Assembly: GCA_035326025.1 (NCBI GenBank) | Contig: DAOKYT010000039.1 | Span: 1 to 26,692 of the forward strand | DNA length: 26,692 nt | Reading direction: 5' to 3' | Origin: Amarobacter sp035326025 | GTDB taxonomy: Bacteria > Chloroflexota > Dehalococcoidia > Tepidiformales > Tepidiformaceae | Shown here: positions 7,246-15,228 of the stretch, piece by piece | Layout: each line of letters starts with the position of its first letter | Numbering within the stretch: the stretch's first letter is position 1 | Program-made: the position numbers and the translations under genes | The notes under the pieces: generated by a model | What the model was told of the DNA's origin: nothing | Database searches by the model: none | The model's input: only the letters and a program-made list of their open reading frames with translations

Positions 7246-7872
7246 GTGCGCTTTCCACTGCGCAGACAACAGCAAGTCGAACTCGCCGGTGCGGCCGCCG
7301 CCGCTCCCGGACCCATCCCGTTCCCGCCGCAACCGGGCGCGAACGCTCCCGATGGCGCGGCTGGCACCTGGGAAGAGCTGCTGAATCGCGCCGCTCCGGA
7401 GATCCCCCTGCGCGGGCAGATGACCGGCTCCGACGCGCGCGCCGAACGCCTGGTCCGCCAGGTGCGAAGCGATGTCGAACGGCTCCAGAAGGTGCTCGAC
7501 GCCCTTGGCCAGGAACAGGGCGAGCTGGTGGAAGCCGACCCGGCAGCAATTGCCGCCAACCCCGATGCCGCGGCGACGCTCGCGCCCGGCCTGCTCGTGC
7601 GCGCGGTCATCGCCGCCGAAACGGAGAACCGCCGCCTGCGGAAGCGCCTGGCGAAGGCCCGCCAGCGCGAACAGAAGCTCCAGGGCCGCCTCCAGCAGAT
7701 GGAGCTCGCGAGCGCCGCCCGCAAGAGCCGCCTCGACACGATCGAGGAAGTGCTGGCCGCGCTCCACGGCAACCTGCAAGACCTGCGCCAGGAGCGCGAG
7801 TTCCTCCGCCAGTGGGCCCCGGCCCAGGTCAGCGCCCGGCCCGAACTGCCGCCCGGCGGGGAGAGCCGGTGA
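7246..7872 (+). CDS. Unknown coiled-coil protein
   Basis: The frame encodes 208 residues. Residues 1-40 are Pro/Ala/Gly-rich, residues about 60-95 form a first helix (AERLVRQVRSDVERLQKVLDAL), and residues about 115-190 form a long Arg/Gln/Glu-rich coiled coil (ETENRRLRKRLAKARQREQKLQGRLQQME). The C-terminus has NLQDLRQEREFLRQ. No signal peptide, membrane segment or catalytic motif is visible, and I do not recognise the family. Its stop overlaps the start of the next coiled-coil gene (GTGA), so the two are translationally coupled. A structural or scaffolding role is possible. Confidence 0.6.
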   Translation: MRFPLRRQQQVELAGAAAAAPGPIPFPPQPGANAPDGAAGTWEELLNRAAPEIPLRGQMTGSDARAERLVRQVRSDVERLQKVLDALGQEQGELVEADPAAIAANPDAAATLAPGLLVRAVIAAETENRRLRKRLAKARQREQKLQGRLQQMELASAARKSRLDTIEEVLAALHGNLQDLRQEREFLRQWAPAQVSARPELPPGGESR

Positions 7873-8129
7873 CCAGCCTCACGCGACGCACCATGAGCCC
7901 CGCGCTGCCCCATGGCCGCGGCGATGTTGGCGCCGAGATTCGCCGCCTGCGCTCCGAGGCCCAGGCGCGCGTGACCGAGGTCGACCTCCTGGTCGCCGCC
8001 CTGCAGGACCACATCAAGGACCTCCGCGCCGAGCGCGACTGGCTGCGGGCCGAGCTCGCGCGCGTGCGCTCAGCCCAGGACGTGGCGGCGGCCGGGTGGC
8101 TCCACCGGGGGCTCAAGGGCGGGCACTAG
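7869..8129 (+). CDS. Small unknown coiled-coil protein, coupled to the preceding gene
   Basis: The frame encodes 86 residues. GTG 7869 overlaps the upstream TGA by 4 bp and has GGGGAGAG before it. Residues about 20-70 form one amphipathic helix with the segment LQDHIKDLRAERDWLRAELARVR. The LQDxxxDLRxERxxLR core resembles the C-terminal segment of its upstream neighbour (LHGNLQDLRQEREFLRQ), which suggests partial duplication or hetero-oligomerisation. No known domain is recognised. Nothing is seen in the 78 bp after it. Confidence 0.6.
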   Translation: MTSLTRRTMSPALPHGRGDVGAEIRRLRSEAQARVTEVDLLVAALQDHIKDLRAERDWLRAELARVRSAQDVAAAGWLHRGLKGGH

Positions 8130-8207
8130 ACACACCAGCTGATGCAGGTAGCGAGTCCGCGCGCCGGCGTGGTGGCCGGGTCGGCGATTCGTTGAGACCG
8201 GGCGCGC

Positions 8208-8561
8208 TCACGGCCGGTATTCGCTAGCGATCGCGATTCCAGCGGCGATGTCGTCGCTCACGGCCGCGTCCAGTCGTCCGATTTTGTTTCTCAATCGGTC
8301 GACGGAAACGGCTCGCACCTGGAGGAAGTCCGCCGCTGAGTCAGCGCTCAGCCCGTTCGCGGCCGAAGCGTTCACGAAGACCTTGTTGAGCTGATTGGCG
8401 AACCTGGGTTGCCATGTCGTCAGCGGAACGACGATCCGCATGGGCAGCGAGTCGAACACCGGAGCGCTCATCAACACGACTGGCCGGGTCTTCTGGTTCT
8501 CGGAACCCCTCGTGGGGTCGAGCTCACACTACCAGGCTTCACCGCGCGTCGGTGACGTCAC
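8208..8561 (-). pseudogene. MazF/PemK-type toxin gene with in-frame TAG at codon 11
   Basis: Read from GTG 8561, the frame gives VTSPTRGEAW, then TAG (8531-8529), then CELDPTRGSENQKTRPVV and a full MazF body (LMSAPVFDSLPMRIVVPLT..., DFLQVRAVSVDRL, IGRLDAAV) ending at 8208. MazF toxins are sequence-specific ribonucleases. The family start is typically RGE(V/I)W(W/L)xxLDPTRGSE, so the TAG most simply replaces a TGG Trp codon. The GTG overlaps the antitoxin TGA by 4 bp (GTGA). The residues after the stop are well preserved, so the lesion is recent, a sequencing error, or suppressed. Restart at GTG 8477 would lack the first beta strand and the conserved LDPTRGSE/KTRPV residues. Confidence 0.85.
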
Positions 8562-8773
8562 CCGTCCACATCCACGTCGAGTGTGGTGCCGGCCTCCCAT
8601 TCAGAAAGCTCGGTCGAGTCGACCTCGGGAGGTTGTCTGCGGACCGCCTCCGCTCGTTGCTCAGGACCGAGTCGAGCCAACTCTGACAGGGACAACTCAG
8701 CACGGCCGAGCCTGGCCTCCGGTGCCATGCCGTATCCGGGCAGCAACTCATGCGCTTCGCCCCCGCCAGCCAT
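8558..8773 (-). CDS. Antitoxin of the MazEF-type pair
   Basis: The frame encodes 71 residues placed directly before the mazF-like gene and overlapping it by 4 bp. The sequence ends in an acidic, extended tail (STELSEWEAGTTLDVDVDG), as in antitoxins that wrap around MazF. The middle, LSLSELARLGPEQRAEAVRRQPP, is a helical segment. I assign it by position and by the tail rather than by a recognised N-terminal DNA-binding fold. Its ATG overlaps the stop of the upstream GNAT gene (TAATG), so the cassette is tied translationally to that gene. Confidence 0.7.
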   Translation of the reverse strand: MAGGGEAHELLPGYGMAPEARLGRAELSLSELARLGPEQRAEAVRRQPPEVDSTELSEWEAGTTLDVDVDG

Positions 8774-9612
8774 TAATCCCAATCCTCGTCCTCGAACTGC
8801 GAGGGCGGCTCGCGGAACGTGCGGATGTAGCGGTCGCCGTCGCGGTACCAGGAGCGGTCTTCCAGTTCCTTGCGGAGGTGGTCGAGCGACGGCACGGCTG
8901 GCAGCTCGGCGGTGTGGTAGCCGTTGGTCTCGGCGTAGAGGGCGGCACGCTCGATCATCCAGACTTCGAGCGTCCGGCCGCGGTAGTCGTCGCGCAGCAC
9001 CGGCTCGCTGATTGCGGCGAGCCCGCCACCCGCGTCCCGGCAGGCGATCACCCCCACCACGCGGTCGCCGTCGGCCGCGACGAACCAGCCGGGCCGCGCC
9101 CCCTGCTCGAAGACCCACGGGTCTTCGCCGGTCAGTTCGCCGATGGCAGCGGCGTCGGCGCGGCGCTGTTCGCGGACGGTGAGCAGCGGGAGGCGGCGTT
9201 CGACGACGAGGAGCGGTTCGCCGGAGTCCGAATCGGCTTCGCGCCCGATGGGCAGGAAGCCCTGGCGCGCGAAGTATTCGGGCAGCGGCCAGCGGCCGGG
9301 CACGCGGCTGCGCGCGAGCCGGATTCCGCGGTCCTGCGCTCCCCGCACTACCGCGCCGATCAGCGCCCGCCCGGCGCCCGGCACCACCGCTGCGAGGAGG
9401 TCGAACCAGGTGATGCCCTCGTCGTCGTGGAAGCGCACCACGCCCGCCAGCCGGCCCCCGGTCTCGGCGACCAGGAAGGCGTGCCCGACCTGGGTCATCA
9501 GTTCGAACTCAGCGGCCGACCGCGGGGCGCGCGCGAGGCCCGATCCGCCGTAGAGGGCCGCCGCCGCCGGGGCGTCTTCGCTGGTTGCAGGCCGGAACGT
9601 GAACCGTGGCAC
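8773..9612 (-). CDS. GNAT-family acetyltransferase-like protein, apparently two GNAT folds
   Basis: The frame encodes 279 residues. The N-terminal half starts FTFRPATSEDAPAAAALY and continues with AFLVAETGGRLAGVVRFHDDEG and VPGAGRALIGAVVRGAQDRG, which fit GNAT motifs A and B. The second half repeats the pattern (LLTVREQRRADAAAIGEL, GWFVAADGDRVVGVIACRD, LEVWMIERAALYAETNGY). The protein would use acetyl-CoA; its substrate is unknown. GTG 9612 has no Shine-Dalgarno sequence, but TATACT ends 6 nt upstream, as in a leaderless transcript. The TAA overlaps the ATG of the antitoxin by one base, forming a three-gene unit with the MazEF-like pair. Confidence 0.75.
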   Translation of the reverse strand: MPRFTFRPATSEDAPAAAALYGGSGLARAPRSAAEFELMTQVGHAFLVAETGGRLAGVVRFHDDEGITWFDLLAAVVPGAGRALIGAVVRGAQDRGIRLARSRVPGRWPLPEYFARQGFLPIGREADSDSGEPLLVVERRLPLLTVREQRRADAAAIGELTGEDPWVFEQGARPGWFVAADGDRVVGVIACRDAGGGLAAISEPVLRDDYRGRTLEVWMIERAALYAETNGYHTAELPAVPSLDHLRKELEDRSWYRDGDRYIRTFREPPSQFEDEDWD

Positions 9613-9624
9613 CCGGCGAGTATA
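9613..9624 (-). promoter_or_regulatory. -10 box of the leaderless GNAT-antitoxin-toxin unit
   Basis: On the minus strand TATACT (9624-9619) is followed by CGCCGG and then GTG at 9612. A start site 6-7 nt after the -10 would put transcription at the first base of the codon. No -35 match is seen. Confidence 0.55.
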
Positions 9625-9638
9625 GGGCCGGCGGCCGC

Positions 9639-10040
9639 TCACGCCCGGGGCTGGCTGCCCGCGTCGCTGGCGAACGTATTCGGGTTGACATACGCGTCGG
9701 CGTGCATCCACATCACCCGCGAGTAGTGGAAGGAGACCGGCATGAGGACCACCACCAGGGCAACCGCCACCCCCAGGATCGGCCCGAGCCCCGCCCCGGC
9801 CAGTAGCATCCCGAGCCAGGCCGGCATGGTGGTGACGATCCCGAGGAAGTAGCTCGCGTACATCGCACCCGTGAAGTAGCCGGGCTCGCGTTCGAACTGG
9901 AGGTGGCACTCCGTGCAGGCGCGCCGCATCCGGAGCAGTCCCGAATAGACCGCGCCCCGGCAGCAGCGCGGGCAGCGCATCGCCGCGATGGCCGCCAGCC
10001 GGCGCGGGACGGAGAACCGGGGGACACTGGCCGTAGTCAT
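9639..10040 (-). CDS. DUF983 family membrane protein
   Basis: The frame encodes 133 residues. A zinc-ribbon-like N-terminus (MRCPRCCRGAVYSG...ACTECHLQFEREPGYFTGAMY) is followed by two membrane helices (about residues 60-80 and 86-108). This CPxC...CxxC plus two-helix layout is that of DUF983 proteins, whose role is unknown. ATG 10040 follows the cysM stop by 28 bp on the same strand, so it may be the last gene of the cysteine operon or an independent gene. Confidence 0.8.
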   Translation of the reverse strand: MTTASVPRFSVPRRLAAIAAMRCPRCCRGAVYSGLLRMRRACTECHLQFEREPGYFTGAMYASYFLGIVTTMPAWLGMLLAGAGLGPILGVAVALVVVLMPVSFHYSRVMWMHADAYVNPNTFASDAGSQPRA

Positions 10041-10068
10041 CTGCCCGCGGTGCACGTTCCCCGTGCCT

Positions 10069-11013
10069 TTACCACCAGATCTTGCTCTCGACATCCTCCG
10101 GCTGGTCTTCCCAGTCGGTGGTCCAGAGGTTCGATGAAAGGTACTTCCAGCCGCCATCCGCCAGCAGGCAGACGATGTGTTGTTCGCCTTCGAGCCGTTC
10201 GGCCGCCTTGATCGCCGCGCGCACCACCGCGCCACAGCTGATCCCCACGAAGAGCCCCTCGCGCTGGGTGAGCTCCTTCGACATCGCGAAGCTGCTCTTG
10301 CTATCGACGACGATCTTCCCGTCGAGCACCGACTCGTCGAAGATCGGCGGGATGAAACCGTCCTCCAGCGCGCGCAGCCCCTGGACGAGGTCGCCCGGGT
10401 GGGGCGCCGCGGCGATGACCTTCACGCCGGGCTTGTAGTCTTTCAGGTAGCGGCCCGTGCCGGTAAGCGTGCCGCCAGTGCCCAGCCCGGCCACGAAGAC
10501 GGTGGTCTGGGGCAGGTCGCGCAGGATTTCCGGGCCGGTCGTCTCGTAGTGGGCGCGCGGGTTCGCCTCGTTTCCATACTGGTAGGGGAAGAAGTACTTG
10601 CCGGGGTTTTCGGCCACGATCTCCTTCGCGCGGGCGATGGAGCCGTTCGATCCGAGCTCGCCCGGCGTGTAGATGATCTCCGCGCCGTAGGCCTTCAGGA
10701 GGTAGGTGCGCTCTTCGCTCACGCTTTCCGGCATGACGCAGACGACATGGTACCCCTTCACCCGGCCGATCATGGCGAGGCCGATGCCGGTGTTGCCGGA
10801 GGTGGGCTCCAGGATGGTGGCGCCCGGCTTCAGCTCACCGCTCTTCTCGCCCGCGTCGATCATGTACTTCGCGATCCGGTCCTTCACCGAGCCGGTCGGG
10901 TTCTGGCCTTCGAGCTTGGCGTAGATGTGCACGCCCGGCCGGGGCGACAACTTCCGCAGCTCCACCATCGGTGTGTTGCCAATCAGGTCCAGGACTGAGC
11001 TATAGAGCGCCAT
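10069..11013 (-). CDS. cysM: CysM-type cysteine synthase (probably thiocarboxylated-CysO-dependent)
   Basis: The frame encodes 314 residues of the PLP-dependent beta-replacement family. Visible are GSVKDR with PLP lysine K44, the phosphate loop EPTSGNTGIGLA, and GLGTGGTLTGTGRYL. Two features match the mycobacterial O-phosphoserine-specific CysM rather than CysK: an Arg in GLRALEDGF (R214), where CysK has IQGIG, and the long C-terminal tail WKYLSSNLW...ESKIWW. That enzyme takes sulfur from the C-terminal thiocarboxylate of the carrier CysO. The carrier and its E1 lie just upstream (41 bp and about 420 bp), which supports the assignment. O-phosphoserine use is inferred from the family. Confidence 0.9.
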   Translation of the reverse strand: MALYSSVLDLIGNTPMVELRKLSPRPGVHIYAKLEGQNPTGSVKDRIAKYMIDAGEKSGELKPGATILEPTSGNTGIGLAMIGRVKGYHVVCVMPESVSEERTYLLKAYGAEIIYTPGELGSNGSIARAKEIVAENPGKYFFPYQYGNEANPRAHYETTGPEILRDLPQTTVFVAGLGTGGTLTGTGRYLKDYKPGVKVIAAAPHPGDLVQGLRALEDGFIPPIFDESVLDGKIVVDSKSSFAMSKELTQREGLFVGISCGAVVRAAIKAAERLEGEQHIVCLLADGGWKYLSSNLWTTDWEDQPEDVESKIWW

Positions 11014-11054
11014 GAACTCCCCCCGCCGCCATCTCGCCGGTGGTACCGCGATGA

Positions 11055-11351
11055 TCAGCAGCCGCCGGCGAGCGCCGGCAACACGTCCAGCACATCACCG
11101 GCCTTGATCGCCGTTTCCACCCCGCCCGTGTAGCGGATGTCTTCATCATTCAGGTAGATGTTGACGAAGCGGTGGGGCTTGCCATCGGGGCCGTACACCT
11201 GGGCCTTGAAGCCCGGAAAGCGCTTCTCGATATCGTCGAACACCTCGGCCACCGTCGCCCCATTGGCCTCCACGGTCTTCTGCCCACCCGTGACCTTCTG
11301 GAGCACGGCGGTTAGCCGCACCTGGATTGTCGCACCTGCCATCGTCGTCAT
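11055..11351 (-). CDS. cysO: CysO/MoaD-like sulfur carrier protein with an extra C-terminal Cys
   Basis: The frame encodes 98 residues with a ubiquitin-like beta-grasp fold. The sequence (TGGQKTVEANGATVAEVFDDIE..., HRFVNIYLNDEDIRYTGG, IKAGDVLDVLPALAGG) follows mycobacterial CysO closely. Such carriers are adenylated and thiocarboxylated on the last Gly. Here the DNA reads GCC GGC GGC TGC TGA, so the protein ends in AGGC and one residue must be removed, or the Cys used, before activation. ATG 11351 is preceded by GAAAGAGAG. It sits between the E1 fusion gene (84 bp upstream) and cysM (41 bp downstream). Confidence 0.88.
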   Translation of the reverse strand: MTTMAGATIQVRLTAVLQKVTGGQKTVEANGATVAEVFDDIEKRFPGFKAQVYGPDGKPHRFVNIYLNDEDIRYTGGVETAIKAGDVLDVLPALAGGC

Positions 11352-11434
11352 TGTTCTCTCTTTCGTGTCTTGCGCTCGCGAGTGGGGCGCGGATGCCCGG
11401 AAAGGCGCACGCGCCCCGCGATTTTGGAAGCGTG

Positions 11435-12532
11435 CTAGGCGTTGGCCGCGTGGGGGATCGGCGCGCCGCAGAACTGCTCGTAGTCGATCAGTTCGTGGAT
11501 CGTCGGGTTGTCGCCGCAGAGCGGGCAATCCGGGTCGCGGCGCACCTTCACGATGCGGAATTCGAGCGTGAGCGCATCGTACAGGAGCAGCCGGTTCACC
11601 AGCGGCTCGCCCACTCCCAGCACCAGCTTGAGGACCTCGGTGGCCTGGATGCTGCCGATCGTCGCGCACATCGCGCCGAGCACCCCGGCTTCCGCGCAGC
11701 TCGGGACCATGCCCGGCGGCGGCGGCGCGGGGTACAGGCAGCGATAGCAGCCCTTCCCCGGCAGGTACGTCGTCGCCTGGCCGTCGAACATCAGGATCGA
11801 TCCGTCGACCAGCGGCTTCTTGAGCAGGTAGGCCGCATCATTCACCAGGTAGCGTGTCGCGAAATTGTCGGCACCGTTCACCACGATGTCGTACTGGGAG
11901 ATGATCTCGAAGGCGTTGTCGCTTGTAATCGGCGTCTCGTGGAGCACCACGTCGATGTTCGGGTTGTGGGCCAGCAGCGTCTCCTGCGCCGAAACCACCT
12001 TCGGCTTCCCAATGTCGGCCGTCTGGTGGAGGATCTGCCGCTGCAGGTTCGAACGGTCGACCACGTCGAAGTCAACGAGGCCGATCTTCCCGATGCCGGC
12101 GAGGGCCAGGTACAGGGCCACGGGCGAACCCAGCCCACCGGCGCCGATGATCAGCACGCTCGCCTCGATGATCTTGCGCTGCCCCGAGCTGCCCACCTGC
12201 GGCATGATCAGGTGGCGGCTATAGCGCTCCACCATCTCCGGCGTGAGCACCGTGGGAGCGCCACCCGCCAGCGCGGGGATGACCGCGACCTCGTCGCCAT
12301 CCTTGAGGGTGGTCGACTCACCCGCCAGGTTCTCGATCTCCACCTGGTTCACGTAGATGTTGATGTGCGGCGCCCGCCCGCCGCTCGCATCGACGACCTG
12401 CGCCTTGAATCCCGGGAACTGGGAGTCCAGGTCGTTCAACAGGTCCGAAACGGTGCTGCCGTTCGCCTTCACGCTGGCGCGGTTGCCCACCAGGTGGCGG
12501 AACGGGGTGGGGATGTAGACGTTTACTGACAT
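11435..12532 (-). CDS. Fused ubiquitin-like carrier and ThiF/MoeB E1-type adenylyltransferase
   Basis: The frame encodes 365 residues in two parts. Residues 1-92 are a MoaD/ThiS/CysO beta-grasp domain ending ALAGGA (Gly 90-91). From about 97 follows a ThiF/MoeB domain with ERYSRHLIMPQVG, the nucleotide loop GAGGLGSP (130-137), VDFDVVDRSNLQRQILH and NGADNFATR. CYRC and CPLC are two zinc CxxC pairs, and a Cys in PSCAEAGVLG is the likely acceptor. There is no rhodanese domain, unlike mycobacterial MoeBR. It probably adenylates the carrier for sulfur transfer. GGAGG lies 7 nt before ATG 12532. Whether the fused domain works as a carrier in cis is open, because its GG is buried in the chain. Confidence 0.9.
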   Translation of the reverse strand: MSVNVYIPTPFRHLVGNRASVKANGSTVSDLLNDLDSQFPGFKAQVVDASGGRAPHINIYVNQVEIENLAGESTTLKDGDEVAVIPALAGGAPTVLTPEMVERYSRHLIMPQVGSSGQRKIIEASVLIIGAGGLGSPVALYLALAGIGKIGLVDFDVVDRSNLQRQILHQTADIGKPKVVSAQETLLAHNPNIDVVLHETPITSDNAFEIISQYDIVVNGADNFATRYLVNDAAYLLKKPLVDGSILMFDGQATTYLPGKGCYRCLYPAPPPPGMVPSCAEAGVLGAMCATIGSIQATEVLKLVLGVGEPLVNRLLLYDALTLEFRIVKVRRDPDCPLCGDNPTIHELIDYEQFCGAPIPHAANA

Positions 12533-12563
12533 GTGGGGCCCTCCTTCGGCGGCGGTCAGCCAG

Positions 12564-12569
12564 ATCATA
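12564..12569 (-). promoter_or_regulatory. Candidate -10 for the E1-cysO-cysM unit
   Basis: TATGAT on the minus strand lies about 31 nt before ATG 12532, in the 94-bp spacer after cysK. GTTGTGCAAC, a small inverted repeat, lies directly upstream of it. The -35 is unclear, so a separate promoter from rrf2-cysK is only possible. Confidence 0.35.
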
Positions 12570-12626
12570 GTTGCACAACGAAACGCACGGTGCCTGCCGG
12601 CACGGCGCCAGAAGCGGCGAGACTAG

Positions 12627-13558
<932 letters not shown>

Positions 13559-13562
<4 letters not shown>

Positions 13563-13996
13563 ATCACCCACCTCCCGCTGACCGCCGTGGGCTCGCGCTC
13601 CAGCAGGTCGGCGATGGTATATGAATCGAGGATGGCGGTCGTCGCCTCGCGGATGCGCTCCCAGATCTCGCGCTGGCCGCAGTGGTGCGGGTGGTCCGTC
13701 ATCTCGGGCGGCTCATCGAGCCACGCCACCGGCGAGAGGCTGCCTTCGAGCGCCTCGATGACTTCCCGGACCGTGATGGTACTGGGGTCGCGCACCAGCT
13801 CGTGCCCGCCGGCGGGCCCGCGCACGGAGCGGATGAAGCCGGACTTGCGAAGGGCGGTCAGGAGCTGGTCGAGGTACTGCTCGGGGATGTGGCGCCGGAG
13901 CGCGATCTCGGCGGATTGCAGCGGCCCGCGGCCGTACTGGCCCGCGAGTTCGATGAGGGCCCGGAGGCCATAGTCACTCCGTGTCGAGACGCGCAT
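13559..13996 (-). CDS. Rrf2-family transcriptional regulator (CymR/IscR-like)
   Basis: The frame encodes 145 residues. A winged helix covers residues 1-70 (STRSDYGLRALIELA, IPEQYLDQLLTALRKSGFIRSVRGPAGGHELVRDP), followed by the Rrf2 dimerisation helix VREVIEALEGSLSPV and ERIREATTAILDSYTIADLLE. IscR and NsrR use three cysteines for an Fe-S cluster; here only one (C106, in HHCGQREIW) remains, so a cluster is unlikely. CymR-type sensing through CysK and acetylserine is a better model. The gene overlaps cysK by 4 bp. A palindrome and a TTGACA box lie about 45-60 bp upstream. Confidence 0.88.
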
Positions 13997-14030
13997 GGGG
14001 TTGTCCGAAGCCTTCCGTCGAGCCACCCGG

Positions 14031-14073
14031 GATAAAGTAGAGTAACTCTGTCAACAATCCTAGTTGATAAAGG
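14031..14073 (-). promoter_or_regulatory. Putative regulatory region of the rrf2-cysK operon
   Basis: The AT-rich stretch before the Rrf2 gene holds a perfect 11-bp palindrome AGAGTAACTCT (14039-14049) flush against a minus-strand TTGACA (14054-14049). GATAAAG repeats at 14031 and 14066, 35 bp apart. The -10 is not clear at standard spacing. The palindrome next to the -35 is a plausible self-operator. Confidence 0.45.
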
Positions 14074-14097
14074 GGCGCCGGCGCAATGGGTGGGGCC

Positions 14098-14901
14098 CTA
14101 ACCAAACCGCGGCGGCCGCTTCTCCTGGATCGCCCGCGCTCCCTCGGCCGGCGCCCCGCTGAAAAACCCCAGCATCTCCAGCGCGAGCGAGTAATCGAAC
14201 GCGGTAATCCCGCCCAGCCGCAGCCACTGGTTCAGCGACTTCTTCGTGAACCGCAGCGCCTGCTGCGGGCCATCCGCCAGCTTCCGGGCGATTGCCATGG
14301 CCTCCGGCATCAGTTCGGCCCGTGGCACGGCCTTGCTCACCAGCCCGATCCGCTCCGCCTCCCGCCCATCGATGAACTCGCAGGTCAGCAGGTAATACTT
14401 CGCCTTCGCCATCCCGCACAGCAGCGGCCACACCATCGCCGCGTGGTCGCCCGCGGCCACTCCCAGGCGGGCGTGGCCATCGGTCAGCCGCGCCTCCTCG
14501 GCGATGATCGAGATATCCGCCATTAACGCGACGGCCAGCCCGGCCCCCACCGCTACCCCGTTGATCGCCGAGATGATGATCTTCTCGCAGTTCACCATCT
14601 CATACACGATCGCCTCCGCCTCCTTCATGATGCGCATGGTGGCTTCGAAGCGCCCCGCCGCAGGCAGCGCGGCGCGCGCCTCCATGTCGCTCAGGTCGCC
14701 GCCCGCCGAGAACGCCTGCTCGCCCGCGCCGGTCACGACGATCACGCGCACCGCCGGTTCGCTATCGAGGTCGCGCCACACCCGCGTCAGCTCGCCATGG
14801 AGCACGTCGTTTGTCGCGTTGAAGACTTCGGGCCGGTTGATGGTCACGGTCGCAATGCCGTCCGCGACGTCGATGAGGAGGTGCTGGTAGTTCGCGGGCA
14901 T
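14098..14901 (-). CDS. Enoyl-CoA hydratase/isomerase-family (crotonase) protein lacking hydratase glutamates
   Basis: The frame encodes 267 residues. The crotonase core is clear: VTINRPEVFNATN, the oxyanion segment FSAGGDLSDM, and INGVAVGAGLAVALMADISI. Alignment by eye with rat hydratase puts Ala at the position of Glu144 and His at that of Glu164 (TDGHARLGVAAGDHAAM). Simple hydration of 2-enoyl-CoA is therefore doubtful, and an isomerase, hydrolase or other acyl-CoA activity is likelier. GGAGAGG lies 4 nt before ATG 14901. It stands alone, with no other fatty-acid genes nearby. Confidence 0.85.
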   Translation of the reverse strand: MPANYQHLLIDVADGIATVTINRPEVFNATNDVLHGELTRVWRDLDSEPAVRVIVVTGAGEQAFSAGGDLSDMEARAALPAAGRFEATMRIMKEAEAIVYEMVNCEKIIISAINGVAVGAGLAVALMADISIIAEEARLTDGHARLGVAAGDHAAMVWPLLCGMAKAKYYLLTCEFIDGREAERIGLVSKAVPRAELMPEAMAIARKLADGPQQALRFTKKSLNQWLRLGGITAFDYSLALEMLGFFSGAPAEGARAIQEKRPPRFG

Positions 14902-15020
14902 GGTGCCTCTCCGGGTTTCGGATGGTTCGCGGTAGACTAGCACGTGCGATGCCGCACCGGGTGGCGAAGGGCTGGCTGCCCCCGGGGGCACGCCGAGCGT
15001 TACCGCTCCCCCGGGGCTCG

Positions 15021-15224
15021 ATGTCGTTCATGTGCCCGCGCACCGGCCAGCAAACCTGCCCGTTGGCGCCGGATCAATATGAGCTCGCACGGGAGGCGTT
15101 CATGAAGCTCCCGAAGCCGTCCATGCGCCACTGCTGCGCCGGGACGGGCCGCACGGGCCGCATCGCGAGCTTCGTCGTCTCCTGGTCCGATCCTACGGGA
15201 ATCGAGGGTGCGGCTGGCGGCTGA
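15021..15224 (+). CDS. Possible small Cys-containing protein
   Basis: The frame encodes 67 residues, starting MSFMCPRTGQQTCP and containing RHCCAGTG, in a stretch otherwise without genes (14902-15228). About 85 percent of its third codon positions are G or C, as in neighbouring genes. Four cysteines in two pairs could bind a metal. The ribosome site is weak and I recognise no family, so it may be chance. It ends 4 bp from the convergent DsbA-like gene. Confidence 0.3.
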   Translation: MSFMCPRTGQQTCPLAPDQYELAREAFMKLPKPSMRHCCAGTGRTGRIASFVVSWSDPTGIEGAAGG

Positions 15225-15228
15225 CGCC

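Noticed and set aside
11327..12529. A 400-codon plus-strand frame
   Set aside because: It is antisense to the Ubl-E1 fusion gene, whose GAGGLG and CxxC motifs are clear. The translation is Arg/His-rich with no domain.
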